A stretch of DNA of 10,836 bases from contig URSN01000064.1 of NCBI GenBank assembly GCA_900550525.1, forward strand, positions 1-10,836. Direction: 5' to 3'. Position 1 is the stretch's first letter; each line of letters starts with the position of its first letter. Below are positions 1 to 6,142 of the stretch, one piece after another. The position numbers and the translations under genes are program-made. The DNA comes from an uncultured Eubacteriales bacterium (GTDB lineage: Bacteria > Bacillota > Clostridia > Christensenellales > CAG-138). The notes under the pieces were generated by a model. It saw only the letters and a list, made by a program, of their open reading frames with translations. It did no database searches and had not been told where the DNA came from.

Positions 1-110
1 AGGCCCATGACGCAGGCGGGCTTGGCGTGGATGACAGCCTCAAATTCGTCGGCAGCCGCCTTTCCCATTTCTTCGGGTGTTTTGACTTTGATGATATTCA
101 GGTGCAGCAT
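1..110 (-). CDS. nagB: Glucosamine-6-phosphate deaminase, N-terminal fragment
   Basis: Only the first 36 codons lie in the window; the gene runs off the left edge. The protein starts MLHLNIIKVKTPEEMGKAAA and continues to a KPACVMGL stretch. This matches the N-terminal strand-helix-strand of the NagB/6-phosphogluconolactonase-like fold, where the family normally continues with the ATGSTP substrate loop (outside the window). NagB converts glucosamine-6-phosphate to fructose-6-phosphate and ammonia in the cytoplasm. The ATG at 110-108 is preceded by AAGGAG, which overlaps the galE stop codon. The gap to galE is 12 bp, so the two genes are very likely co-transcribed and perhaps translationally coupled. 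Because only 36 residues are visible, a related sugar-phosphate isomerase of the same fold cannot be excluded. Confidence 0.75.
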   Translation of the reverse strand, partial: MLHLNIIKVKTPEEMGKAAADEFEAVIHAKPACVMG

Positions 111-122
111 TTTGATCGCTCC

Positions 123-1136
123 TTATTGCTCATATCCGTTTGGATTTTGTTTCTGCCAGTTCCACGTGTCGCGGCACATATCGACGAGATTTTTTTCCGC
201 CTTCCAGCCGAGCACATCCAAGCTCCTGGCGGGATCTGCGTAGCAGGCTGCAAGATCGCCGGGACGGCGCGCGGTGATCTTATACGGTACCTTGACGCCG
301 TTTGCCTCCTCAAAGGCGTGAACCATGTCAAGCACGCTGTAGCCGTGCCCGGTGCCGAGGTTGAACACGCCCTCGCCGGTGTGGGTCATCAAATACTGGA
401 TCGCGGCAACATGACCCTTTGCCAGATCAACAACATGAATGTAGTCGCGCACGCCTGTTCCATCGGGTGTTGGATAGTCGTTGCCGAACACGTTCAGATG
501 GTCGCGCTTGCCGATGGCGGTCTGCGAAATATACGGCATAAGATTATTGGGAATGCCGGTCGGATGCTCGCCGAGCTTTCCGCTTGCATGTGCGCCGACT
601 GGGTTGAAGTAGCGCAGGTTCACCACCGACCATTCCGGGTCTGCCTTGGCGATATCCCGCAGGATCTGTTCGCCCATGTACTTCGTCCAGCCGTAGGGGT
701 TGGTCGCCGTGAGCGGGAAATCCTCGCGGATGGGCACGCTCTTGGGGTCGCCGTAGACGGTGGCGCTGGAGCTGAACACGAAGCGCTCCACCCCGTGGCG
801 GCGCATGGAGGCGAGCACGTTGCGCGTGGAGCGCAGGTTGTTGTCATAATAGCGCAGCGGCTGCCCGACCGACTCGCCCACGGCCTTGAGCCCGGCAAAG
901 TGCACCACGGCGCCGATGTCCCGCCCCGCAAAGAGGCGCTCCGTCGCGTCCGCGTCGCAGAGGTCGCAGCGCACAAACTCGAACGGGCGGCAGGCCAGCT
1001 CGCGCAGGCGCTCCACCGCCTGCGGCTTGCTGTTGACAAAGCTGTCCGCGATCAGCACGTCGTACCCCGCCTCCAGCAGGGCCAGCACCGTATGCGAGCC
1101 GATATAGCCCGCGCCGCCGGTCACCAGAATCCACAT
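123..1136 (-). CDS. galE: UDP-glucose 4-epimerase
   Basis: This 337-residue protein interconverts UDP-glucose and UDP-galactose (Leloir pathway, supply of UDP-galactose). It is an extended short-chain dehydrogenase. The NAD-binding glycine motif GGAGYIG is at residues 7-13, the catalytic serine is in FSSSATVYG (about S124), and the YxxxK pair is Y148 and K152 in NPYGWTK. RYFNPVGA and the later DGTGVRDYIHVVDLA stretch are standard for bacterial GalE, and the length is normal. The reading frame is open to an ATG at 1163. I chose the ATG at 1136 because it gives the usual MWILVTGG start and has GGGAGGAG about 8 bp upstream. A promoter lies at 1175-1203, and nagB follows 12 bp after the stop. The presence of nagB suggests hexose/hexosamine metabolism or cell-surface precursor supply. 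Confidence 0.96.
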   Translation of the reverse strand: MWILVTGGAGYIGSHTVLALLEAGYDVLIADSFVNSKPQAVERLRELACRPFEFVRCDLCDADATERLFAGRDIGAVVHFAGLKAVGESVGQPLRYYDNNLRSTRNVLASMRRHGVERFVFSSSATVYGDPKSVPIREDFPLTATNPYGWTKYMGEQILRDIAKADPEWSVVNLRYFNPVGAHASGKLGEHPTGIPNNLMPYISQTAIGKRDHLNVFGNDYPTPDGTGVRDYIHVVDLAKGHVAAIQYLMTHTGEGVFNLGTGHGYSVLDMVHAFEEANGVKVPYKITARRPGDLAACYADPARSLDVLGWKAEKNLVDMCRDTWNWQKQNPNGYEQ

Positions 1137-1174
1137 AGCGCGCTCTCCTCCCGTCGCTTTCAAAACTCGTCTTG

Positions 1175-1203
1175 ATTATAGCCCGGAACGGAAAAAAATA
1201 CAA
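1175..1203 (-). promoter_or_regulatory. Probable promoter of galE-nagB
   Basis: On the minus strand a perfect TATAAT (-10, complement of 1175-1180) is preceded by exactly 17 bp and TTGTAT (-35, complement of 1198-1203). Transcription would start near 1168, giving a leader of about 30 nt before the galE ATG at 1136. The -35 matches the sigma-A consensus at three of six positions, the -10 at all six. This is the only good minus-strand candidate close to galE. Confidence 0.65.
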
Positions 1204-1232
1204 GCGCGGGCGCGCGGAAGCGGGCGGCGAGC

Positions 1233-1409
1233 GGCGGGCGGGACGGGTGCCTCCGCGGGGACGGCGCGGGACGCGGCGGGGACGGGCGCTTCCGCGGGAC
1301 GGCGCGGGGCGCATGGGACGGGACGGGACGCGGCGGGAAGCGCGCGCCGGCGCGCCATGCACTCTTTCAGCGGCGCGGGGCGCATGGGACGGGGCGGGAT
1401 GCGGCGGGG
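1233..1409. repeat. G-rich imperfect repeats with G-quadruplex-type motifs
   Basis: The plus strand is strongly G-biased, with related units repeating. A 22-bp block is exactly repeated at 1301-1322 and 1372-1393 (71 bp apart), and both copies continue into similar GGGAC/GCGGCGGG sequence. Another pair of about 29 bp, sharing TCCGCGGG and ACGGCGCGGG cores, occurs near 1244-1271 and 1283-1310. Runs of three or more G with short spacers occur at 1236-1260, 1315-1337 (loops of 2, 2 and 7) and 1386-1409, which fits the G-quadruplex pattern. The block lies between the divergent galE and hyd promoters. I see no credible gene here: the open frames are arginine/glycine-rich low complexity. Function is unknown; it may be a spacer grown by slippage or a structural element. 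Confidence 0.6.
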
Positions 1410-1446
1410 ACGGGGCGGCCGGGCAAAAACCCGGCAAAAATCGCAA

Positions 1447-1494
1447 ATCGATACATAGAAATCGTTATAATTATATTGAAATGGCGGTATCGAT
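1447..1494. promoter_or_regulatory. Inverted repeat at hyd promoter, possible operator
   Basis: ATCGATAC at 1447-1454 and GTATCGAT at 1487-1494 are perfect inverted arms separated by 32 bp. The right arm lies within the -35/-10 spacer of the downstream promoter, and the left arm is about 22 bp upstream of the -35. A perfect palindrome, TATAATTATA, lies between them at 1466-1475. A third ATCGAT core sits within the palindrome GAATCGATTC at 1605-1614, next to the ribosome binding site of the first gene. The placement suits a repressor or looping operator, but the sequence does not match a binding site I can name, such as a Rex box. The function is inference. Confidence 0.4.
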
Positions 1495-1504
1495 ATGCTA
1501 TTAT
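1476..1504 (+). promoter_or_regulatory. Promoter of the hydrogenase operon
   Basis: TTGAAA (1476-1481), a 17-bp spacer and TATTAT (1499-1504) form a near-consensus sigma-A promoter in the only AT-rich island of an otherwise very GC-rich region. Transcription would begin near 1511, leaving a leader of about 115 nt before the ATG at 1627. The leader is GC-rich and I recognise no riboswitch in it. No other strong promoter is visible before 10220, so this one may drive all the genes up to hydA. Confidence 0.75.
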
Positions 1505-1626
1505 ATATAAAACATGCTGCCGCCCCCCGTCGCACAGGAAGATTGCGGCCCGCCCGGCTTCTGCCGCGGTACGGCCGGCGCGGGCGTCTCCGGCTGGAAA
1601 AAGCGAATCGATTCAGGAGGTTGCGT

Positions 1627-2124
1627 ATGGCAAAACAAAAGACCGTCGTCCCGTTCCGCGGCACGCCGGAGCAGGAGGCAAAGCTCCGCGAGATCATCCG
1701 GGAGCACCAGGACATGCCGGGCGCGCTGATGCCCGTGCTGCAAAAGGCGCAGGAGCTCTACGGGTATCTGCCCGTGGAGGTGCAGATCATCATCGCCGAG
1801 GGGCTGGGGCTCTCGCTCGAGGAGGTCTACGCGGTGGTCACGTTCTACTCGCAGTTCGCGCTCAACCCGAGCGGCAAGCACCGCGTGGCGGTGTGCCTGG
1901 GCACGGCGTGCTACGTCAAGGGCGCGCAGACGATCCTTGACGAGCTGCAAAAGCAGCTGGGCATCCAGGCCGGCGGCACCACGGCGGACGGGCAGTTCTC
2001 GCTCGAGGCCACGCGCTGCCTGGGCTGCTGCGGCCTCGCGCCGGTGATGACCGTGGACGAGGAGGTCTACGGCCGGCTCACGCCTGCCGATGTGAAGGGC
2101 ATCCTCGACAAATACCGCGCATGA
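1627..2124 (+). CDS. hydC: NuoE-like [2Fe-2S] subunit of NAD-linked [FeFe] hydrogenase
   Basis: This 165-residue protein is a thioredoxin-like [2Fe-2S] subunit of the NuoE/HydC/HndA family. In multimeric hydrogenases it sits on the NuoF-like subunit and takes part in electron transfer near the flavin site. The N-terminal helical part (about 1-80) contains the typical LYGYLP and VTFYSQF stretches. The cluster ligands are C90 and C95 (CLGTAC) and C131 and C135 (CLGCCGLAPV), in the family spacing C-x4-C ... C-x3-C; C134 is an extra cysteine often seen there. The ATG at 1627 has a perfect AGGAGG six bases upstream, which decides it over in-frame upstream codons. It is the first gene of the operon, 22 bp before the next. 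The partners hydB and hydA are at the far end of the operon. nuoE would be an equally fair symbol. Confidence 0.93.
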   Translation: MAKQKTVVPFRGTPEQEAKLREIIREHQDMPGALMPVLQKAQELYGYLPVEVQIIIAEGLGLSLEEVYAVVTFYSQFALNPSGKHRVAVCLGTACYVKGAQTILDELQKQLGIQAGGTTADGQFSLEATRCLGCCGLAPVMTVDEEVYGRLTPADVKGILDKYRA

Positions 2125-2146
2125 TCCGCCCAAAGGGGGACCGGCC

Positions 2147-2497
2147 ATGAAGATCCGCCAGATCGCGGCGCTGCTTGGCGCCGAGGTGCTCACGGGCGAG
2201 GGGCTGCTCGAGGAGGAGGCGCTCTCCGCCTGCGGCAGCGACATGATGAGCGACGTGCTCGCCTACGTCAAGGACCAGGCCGTGCTGCTGACGGGGCTGG
2301 TGAACCAGCAGGTCGTGCGCACGGCGATGATGATGGACATGCGCTGCGTCGTATTCGTGCGCAGCAAGCGCCCCACGGCGGAGATGCTCGCCCTTGCGGC
2401 GGAGAACGCCATCGTGGTGATGAGCACGCAGCTGCGCATGTACGAAGCGTGCGGCCGGCTCTACCACAACGGCCTCGGCCGCGCGGCGGAGGAGTGA
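2147..2497 (+). CDS. DRTGG-domain protein
   Basis: A 116-residue soluble protein resembling the stand-alone DRTGG-domain proteins found in clostridial hydrogenase operons. Recognisable stretches are GSDMMSDVLAYVKD (about 30-43), LTGLVNQQVVRTAMMMDMRC (49-67) and AIVVMST near 88-94. The domain is named after a motif in some members, and that literal motif is absent here. In other proteins it accompanies CBS or phosphotransacetylase domains and is thought to be a ligand-binding or regulatory module; its ligand is not known. No kinase domain is attached, although databases sometimes call such proteins serine kinases. The start has AAAGGGGG upstream. Three bases separate the stop from the following HATPase gene, so the two are probably coupled and may act together. 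A second, different DRTGG-like protein is encoded at 4235. Confidence 0.8.
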   Translation: MKIRQIAALLGAEVLTGEGLLEEEALSACGSDMMSDVLAYVKDQAVLLTGLVNQQVVRTAMMMDMRCVVFVRSKRPTAEMLALAAENAIVVMSTQLRMYEACGRLYHNGLGRAAEE

Positions 2498-2500
2498 CGC

Positions 2501-2923
2501 ATGGGCGCATTGCAGCTGCATTTTGACGTGGATGGCGGCAACTTCACCTCCGCGGGCGAGGCGTCGGTGGAGGTCAAGCGCAAGCTGCGCATGCTCGGCT
2601 TCCCGCCGGAGGTCATCCGCTGCGTGTCCATCGCCATGTACGAGGGCGAGATCAACATGGTCATCCACGCCCGCGGCGGCGAGGCGGACGTGACCGTCTG
2701 CCGCGACCGCATCGACATCGTGCTCACCGACCACGGCCCCGGCATCGCCGACATCGAGCAGGCCATGCAGGAGGGCTTCTCCACCGCGCCGGACAACATC
2801 CGCACGCTGGGCTTTGGCGCCGGCATGGGCCTGCCCAACATGAAGCGCTATTCCGACGAGATGGAGATCACCTCCGAGGTCGGCAAGGGGACCACGGTGC
2901 GCATGAGCGTATACGTCAAATGA
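2501..2923 (+). CDS. Stand-alone HATPase-fold protein (anti-sigma/RsbW-like)
   Basis: A 140-residue protein with a GHKL (histidine-kinase-type) ATPase fold and nothing else. The N-box is around YEGEINMVIHA (E48, E50, N52), the G1 box is DHGPGI (D77-I82), and the G2 region is GFGAGMGLPNMKR (104-116), followed by GKGTTVRM. There is no phospho-accepting histidine (H-box) or membrane segment. It is therefore closer to SpoIIAB/RsbW-type serine kinases or anti-sigma factors than to a full sensor kinase. No anti-anti-sigma (STAS) partner or sigma factor is encoded in the window, so the target is unknown. GGAGGAG overlaps the stop codon of the preceding gene. The stop TGA overlaps an in-frame ATG of the next frame (ATGA at 2920). 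Confidence 0.85.
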   Translation: MGALQLHFDVDGGNFTSAGEASVEVKRKLRMLGFPPEVIRCVSIAMYEGEINMVIHARGGEADVTVCRDRIDIVLTDHGPGIADIEQAMQEGFSTAPDNIRTLGFGAGMGLPNMKRYSDEMEITSEVGKGTTVRMSVYVK

Positions 2924-2937
2924 GCGGGGAACGGACG

Positions 2938-3597
2938 ATGGAATACAAGCACTCGGTATCGCTGGATATCGACAAGTGCAAGGGCTGCACCAACTGCCTC
3001 AAGCGCTGCCCCACGCAGGCCATCCGCATCCGCGGCGGCCACGCGGTGATCGACCCGCGCGTGTGCATCGACTGCGGCGAGTGCATCCGCGTGTGCCCCT
3101 ACAAGGCCAAAAAGGCCGTGTTCGACCGCCTGGAGGACATCCCGGCGGAGAAGAAATGGCGCATCGCGCTGCCCGCGCCGTCGCTCTACGGCCAGTTCGA
3201 CCATCTCGACGACGTGGACTATGTATTGCAGGGGCTGCTCGACATCGGCTTTGACGACGTGTTCGAGGTCGCGCAGGCGGCGGAGCTGGTCACGGCCTAC
3301 ACGCGCAACTTCATGCGCCGCATGGACGTGCCGCGCCCGGTCATCAACTCGGCCTGCCCGGTGATCGTGCGGCTGATCAGCCTGCGCTTCCCCTATCTGT
3401 GCGACCATGTGATCCCCATGCTGCCGCCCATCGAGATCGCCAGCCACATGGCCAAGGCCGCGGCGCGGCGGCAGCACCCGGAGCTGCGGGACGAGGAGAT
3501 CTGCACCGTGTTCATCTCCCCCTGCCCGGCCAAGGCGAGCTTTGTCAAGAACGGCTTCCAGACCGGGGCGGACGGCGTGGACTACGCCGTGTCATGA
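2938..3597 (+). CDS. Sensor-like [FeFe]-hydrogenase homologue, N-terminal part (split gene)
   Basis: 219 residues: two [4Fe-4S] ferredoxin motifs (C14, C17, C20, C24 and C43, C46, C49, C53), then the first part of a [FeFe]-hydrogenase large-subunit domain. H-cluster loop L1 reads NSACP, with ligand C140 and an alanine (A139) where catalytic enzymes carry the proton-transfer cysteine. Loop L2 is ISPCPAK (C196). This looks like the putative sensory hydrogenases (groups C/D), especially PAS-less group D types. The frame ends abruptly at TGA 3595-3597, between L2 and L3. The missing rest is in the next frame, starting at the overlapping ATG 3594. One extra base before the ATG would fuse them as ...AVS-MSDIYF, as in the single-gene homologues I recall. 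I prefer the ATG at 2938 (GGGGA upstream, family-like start) over 2920, which has no Shine-Dalgarno but overlaps the previous stop. Confidence 0.8.
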   Translation: MEYKHSVSLDIDKCKGCTNCLKRCPTQAIRIRGGHAVIDPRVCIDCGECIRVCPYKAKKAVFDRLEDIPAEKKWRIALPAPSLYGQFDHLDDVDYVLQGLLDIGFDDVFEVAQAAELVTAYTRNFMRRMDVPRPVINSACPVIVRLISLRFPYLCDHVIPMLPPIEIASHMAKAAARRQHPELRDEEICTVFISPCPAKASFVKNGFQTGADGVDYAVS

Positions 3598-4238
3598 GCG
3601 ACATCTATTTCAAGCTCCTGCCGGTCATGCGCCGCGAGAAGGCGCCCCGGGCCGAGAGCCGCACCGGCATGATCGGCATCAGCTGGGCCAGCACCGGCGG
3701 CGAGGCCTCCGCGCTGCTCAACGACCGCTACCTGGCGGCCGACGGCATCGAGAACGCCATCCGCGTGCTCGACCAGATCGAGACGGGGAGCTTCCCCATG
3801 CTCGAGTTCGTGGAGCTCAACGCCTGCAACGGCGGCTGCGTCGGCGGCGCGGCGACGGTGGAAAACCCGTACATCGCGCGCGTGCGGCTCCAGTCGCTGC
3901 GGCGCTATCTGCCGGTATCGGAAAACCGCATCCCGCCCGCGGCCGACGCGACGTTCGTGCCGGACGAATACCTGACCAACACCTCCGTCAAGTACCGCCC
4001 GGTGGCGCAGCTGGACGAGGATATGGGCCGGGCGCTGGAGAAGATGTCCGCCATCGAGCGGATCTGCGAGATGCTGCCGGCGCTGGACTGCGGCTTTTGC
4101 GGCGCGCCGACGTGCCGCGCGTTTGCCGAGGACGTGGTGCGCGGCGAGTGCGCGGTGGACGAGTGCATCGTGCGCATGCGCGAGCGCGTGCAGGAATACC
4201 TGCGCACAGAGCGCGAAAAGGAGGGGACGGAGCGATGA
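3594..4238 (+). CDS. Sensor-like [FeFe]-hydrogenase homologue, C-terminal part (split gene)
   Basis: 214 residues carrying the remainder of the hydrogenase-like domain. SRTGMIGISWASTGGEASAL (22-41) is typical of this subfamily. Loop L3 is ELNACNGGCVGG with both cluster ligands (C78, C82). After a linker comes a Fe-S domain like that of RnfB/CO-dehydrogenase proteins, with C166-x2-C169-x4-C174-x16-C191, and a short charged C-terminal helix. There is no PAS or kinase domain. Counting both halves, all four H-cluster cysteines and three [4Fe-4S] sites are kept. The start ATG (3594) overlaps the previous stop in ATGA and has no clear Shine-Dalgarno, so it would depend on reinitiation. Either the two halves assemble as a two-piece protein, or one base was lost by mutation or sequencing error. 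The body of the frame is intact with normal GC-rich codon use, which argues against an old pseudogene. Confidence 0.78.
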   Translation: MSDIYFKLLPVMRREKAPRAESRTGMIGISWASTGGEASALLNDRYLAADGIENAIRVLDQIETGSFPMLEFVELNACNGGCVGGAATVENPYIARVRLQSLRRYLPVSENRIPPAADATFVPDEYLTNTSVKYRPVAQLDEDMGRALEKMSAIERICEMLPALDCGFCGAPTCRAFAEDVVRGECAVDECIVRMRERVQEYLRTEREKEGTER

Positions 4239-4567
4239 CCGTGGCGGAACTGGCCGAGGCGCTGCACCTGAGCGCCTACGCCCTGCCGGAGCCGGAGCGC
4301 GAGGTGAGCGGCGCCTACGCGGGCGACCTGCTCAGCTGGGTCATGCGGCGCGCGCAGGCGGACGGCGTGTGGCTGACCATCATGTCCAACCGCAACATCG
4401 TCGCCGTGGCGGCGCTCACGGACGTGGCGGCCGTCATCCTGACCGAGGGCGTGCCGCCGGACGAGACGGTGGCGGAGCTGGCCGAATCGCGCGGGGTGAA
4501 CCTGCTCGGCAGCGAACGCGACACGCTCGAAACCGGCGCGGCGCTGCTCTCGCTCCTTGGCGCATGA
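4235..4567 (+). CDS. Second DRTGG-like domain protein
   Basis: A 110-residue soluble protein of the small DRTGG-like family that accompanies clostridial hydrogenase operons. The hallmark is GAYAGDLLSWVMRRA (27-41), followed by VWLTIMSNRNIVAVAALTD (45-63), a beta/alpha pattern and a C-terminal helix. It is only distantly similar to the product of the frame at 2147, so the pair looks like paralogous regulatory modules rather than a recent duplication. AAGGAGGGG lies 8-9 bases upstream of the ATG, and the ATG overlaps the preceding TGA as ATGA. Its own stop again overlaps the ATG of the PHP gene, so three consecutive genes are coupled this way. Ligand and reaction are unknown; a regulatory role is inferred from the domain and the neighbours. 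Confidence 0.75.
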   Translation: MTVAELAEALHLSAYALPEPEREVSGAYAGDLLSWVMRRAQADGVWLTIMSNRNIVAVAALTDVAAVILTEGVPPDETVAELAESRGVNLLGSERDTLETGAALLSLLGA

Positions 4568-5289
4568 GCGGCCTCAGGGCGGAGCTGCACATCCATTCGT
4601 GCCTCTCGCCCTGCGCCGACGACGATATGACCCCGGCCGACGCGGCCGGCATGGCGCGCCTGGCCGGCGCGGACGTGGCGGCGCTGACCGACCACAACAG
4701 CGCGGCCAACTGCCCGGCGTTCTTTGCCGCGTGCGAGGCGTACGGCGTGGTGCCCGTGGGGGGCATGGAGCTGACCACGGCGGAGGAGATCCACCTCGTC
4801 TGCCTGTTCCCCACGCTGGCGGCGGCGATGGACTTTGACCGGGCCGTGCGGCCGCACCGCATGCGCGTGAAGAACCGGCCGGAGGTCTTTGGCCGCCAGA
4901 TCCTGATGGACGCGCAGGAGCGCCCCTGCGGCGAGGAGCCCTTCCTGCTGCCGCCGGCGACGGACCTGCCGCTCGAGGCGGCGGCCGCGCTCGTGGCCGC
5001 GCACGGCGGCGCGGCGTACCCGGCGCACATCGACCGGCCCTCCGGCGGGCTGCTGGCGATTTTGGGCGGCTTTCCGCCGCGGCCGCGCTTTGCCGCCGCG
5101 GAGGTGCGCGACGCGGCGCAGCTCGGCGCGCTGGCCCGGCGGCCGGACCTTGCCGGCGTGCGGCTGCTCACCGCCTCGGACGCGCACCGGCTGCACGAGA
5201 TCGGCGCCGCGATGGCCGCGCTGCCCATCGAGCCGGGGGAGGACGCCGCGGTGCGCCAGGCGCTCATCGCGCTGCTCGGCGGCGGCTGA
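4564..5289 (+). CDS. PHP-domain metal-dependent phosphoesterase
   Basis: 241 residues, a single PHP (polymerase and histidinol phosphatase) domain. The metal-ligand motifs are present: H9-x-H11 in ELHIHSCLSPC, D43-H44 in LTDHN, E69 in GMELT followed by EEIHLV (H77), H155 in YPAHID, and D206/H208 in TASDAHRL. A trinuclear metal centre and phosphoesterase activity are therefore likely. Members of the family hydrolyse nucleotides, phospho-sugars or RNA 5' ends, so the substrate cannot be assigned. The HSCLSPCADDDMTP start is shared with PHP proteins found beside clostridial hydrogenase genes. The ATG overlaps the previous stop (ATGA). After the stop come 175 bp of GC-rich spacer (5290-5464), the largest gap in the operon, with one tight hairpin (GCGGCGC/GCGCCGC at 5414-5429) but no T tail or clear promoter. 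Confidence 0.88.
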   Translation: MSGLRAELHIHSCLSPCADDDMTPADAAGMARLAGADVAALTDHNSAANCPAFFAACEAYGVVPVGGMELTTAEEIHLVCLFPTLAAAMDFDRAVRPHRMRVKNRPEVFGRQILMDAQERPCGEEPFLLPPATDLPLEAAAALVAAHGGAAYPAHIDRPSGGLLAILGGFPPRPRFAAAEVRDAAQLGALARRPDLAGVRLLTASDAHRLHEIGAAMAALPIEPGEDAAVRQALIALLGGG

Positions 5290-5464
5290 CGGACGGCGCG
5301 GGGAAAGGGCAGCGCAAACGTTGGCGCCGGCCGCGCAGGCGGCGGGCGGGCAAGGAAACCGGCGGACGCGCCCGTGCGCGCGTTGGAAAACCGCGATGAC
5401 GGGGCGGGAGAGCGCGGCGCAGGCGCCGCAAACGGAAATTTTGACGGGAAAGGGAGGACGCGCC

Positions 5465-6082
5465 GTGAAGGAGCTTTCGCTCAACATCCTGGACATCGCG
5501 CAGAACTCCCTGCGCGCCGGCGCGGCGCACGTGGAGATCGCTTTGGCCGACCGGGCGGACGGCCTGCGCGCGCTGACGGTGACCGACGACGGCTCCGGCA
5601 TGGACGCGGCGCTGCTGTCGCGCGTGACGGACCCGTTCTCCACCACGCGCACGACGCGGCCGGTCGGGCTCGGGCTGCCGCTGCTCAAGCTCGCGGCGGA
5701 GCAGACGGGCGGGACGCTCACGGTGGAATCGCGCACGGCGGCGGATGCGCGGCCGGGCGAGGCGTTCGCCGCGGGCAGCGCGCACGGCACGCGCGTGACG
5801 GCCACGTTCGACCCGCGCCACATCGACTGCGTGCCGCTGGGCGACGTCGCCGCGACGGTGGTGACGCTGCTGCAGGGCGACCCGGGGGTATCGTTCCGCT
5901 TCTCGTTCGCGCTTTGCGGCATGGCGGAACCGTTCACGCTCGATACGGAGCAGATGCGCGCGGCGCTCGGCGGCGAGGTGCCGCTCAACGCGCCGGAGGT
6001 GCTCGTGTGGGCGGGGGAGTGCGTGCGCGAGGCGCTGCAGGGCGCGTTCGACGCCGGACAAGAGCAGGCGGGAGAGCCGTAA
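5465..6082 (+). CDS. HATPase-fold regulator linked to hydrogenase operon
   Basis: 205 residues: an N-terminal GHKL ATPase domain and a conserved extension. N-box LDIAQNSLRAGA (N14), G1 box DDGSGMD (41-47) and G2 region TTRPVGLGLPLLKLAAEQTGG (about 64-83) are intact. From about residue 115 a roughly 90-residue tail starting FDPRHIDCVPLGD follows; I recognise it as typical of this hydrogenase-associated family but not as a named domain. There is no H-box, receiver or membrane segment, so it is not a complete sensor kinase. I chose the GTG at 5465 because the family begins (M/V)KELSLNILDIAQNS and AAAGGGAGGA lies six bases upstream. Upstream ATGs such as 5396 give a non-conserved extension. It differs from the RsbW-like protein at 2501 and may have another target. 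The next gene is 60 bp away. Confidence 0.85.
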   Translation: MKELSLNILDIAQNSLRAGAAHVEIALADRADGLRALTVTDDGSGMDAALLSRVTDPFSTTRTTRPVGLGLPLLKLAAEQTGGTLTVESRTAADARPGEAFAAGSAHGTRVTATFDPRHIDCVPLGDVAATVVTLLQGDPGVSFRFSFALCGMAEPFTLDTEQMRAALGGEVPLNAPEVLVWAGECVREALQGAFDAGQEQAGEP

Positions 6083-6142
6083 CGGCTTGCACATAGAGGG
6101 TTTCCCAGAGGAAGAGGACATTCAGAAAGGAAAGAACAGGAC

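Noticed and set aside
1418..1435. GCCGGG/CCCGGC hairpin with CAAAAA loop as a terminator
   Set aside because: There is no T-tract after the hairpin on either strand; the A/T run lies in the loop or on the wrong side.
1172..1510. Open frame through the G-rich intergenic block
   Set aside because: It encodes Arg/Gly/Ala low complexity, has no ribosome binding site, and crosses both the galE and hyd promoters.
3585..3600. Programmed -1 frameshift joining the two halves of the sensor-like hydrogenase
   Set aside because: There is no slippery heptamer (X XXY YYZ) before the TGA. A missing base or ATGA reinitiation explains it better.
5396..5464. Upstream ATG start (5396) for the second HATPase protein
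   Set aside because: The extra 23 residues are not family-like and have no good ribosome binding site, while the GTG at 5465 has AAAGGGAGGA and the conserved start.
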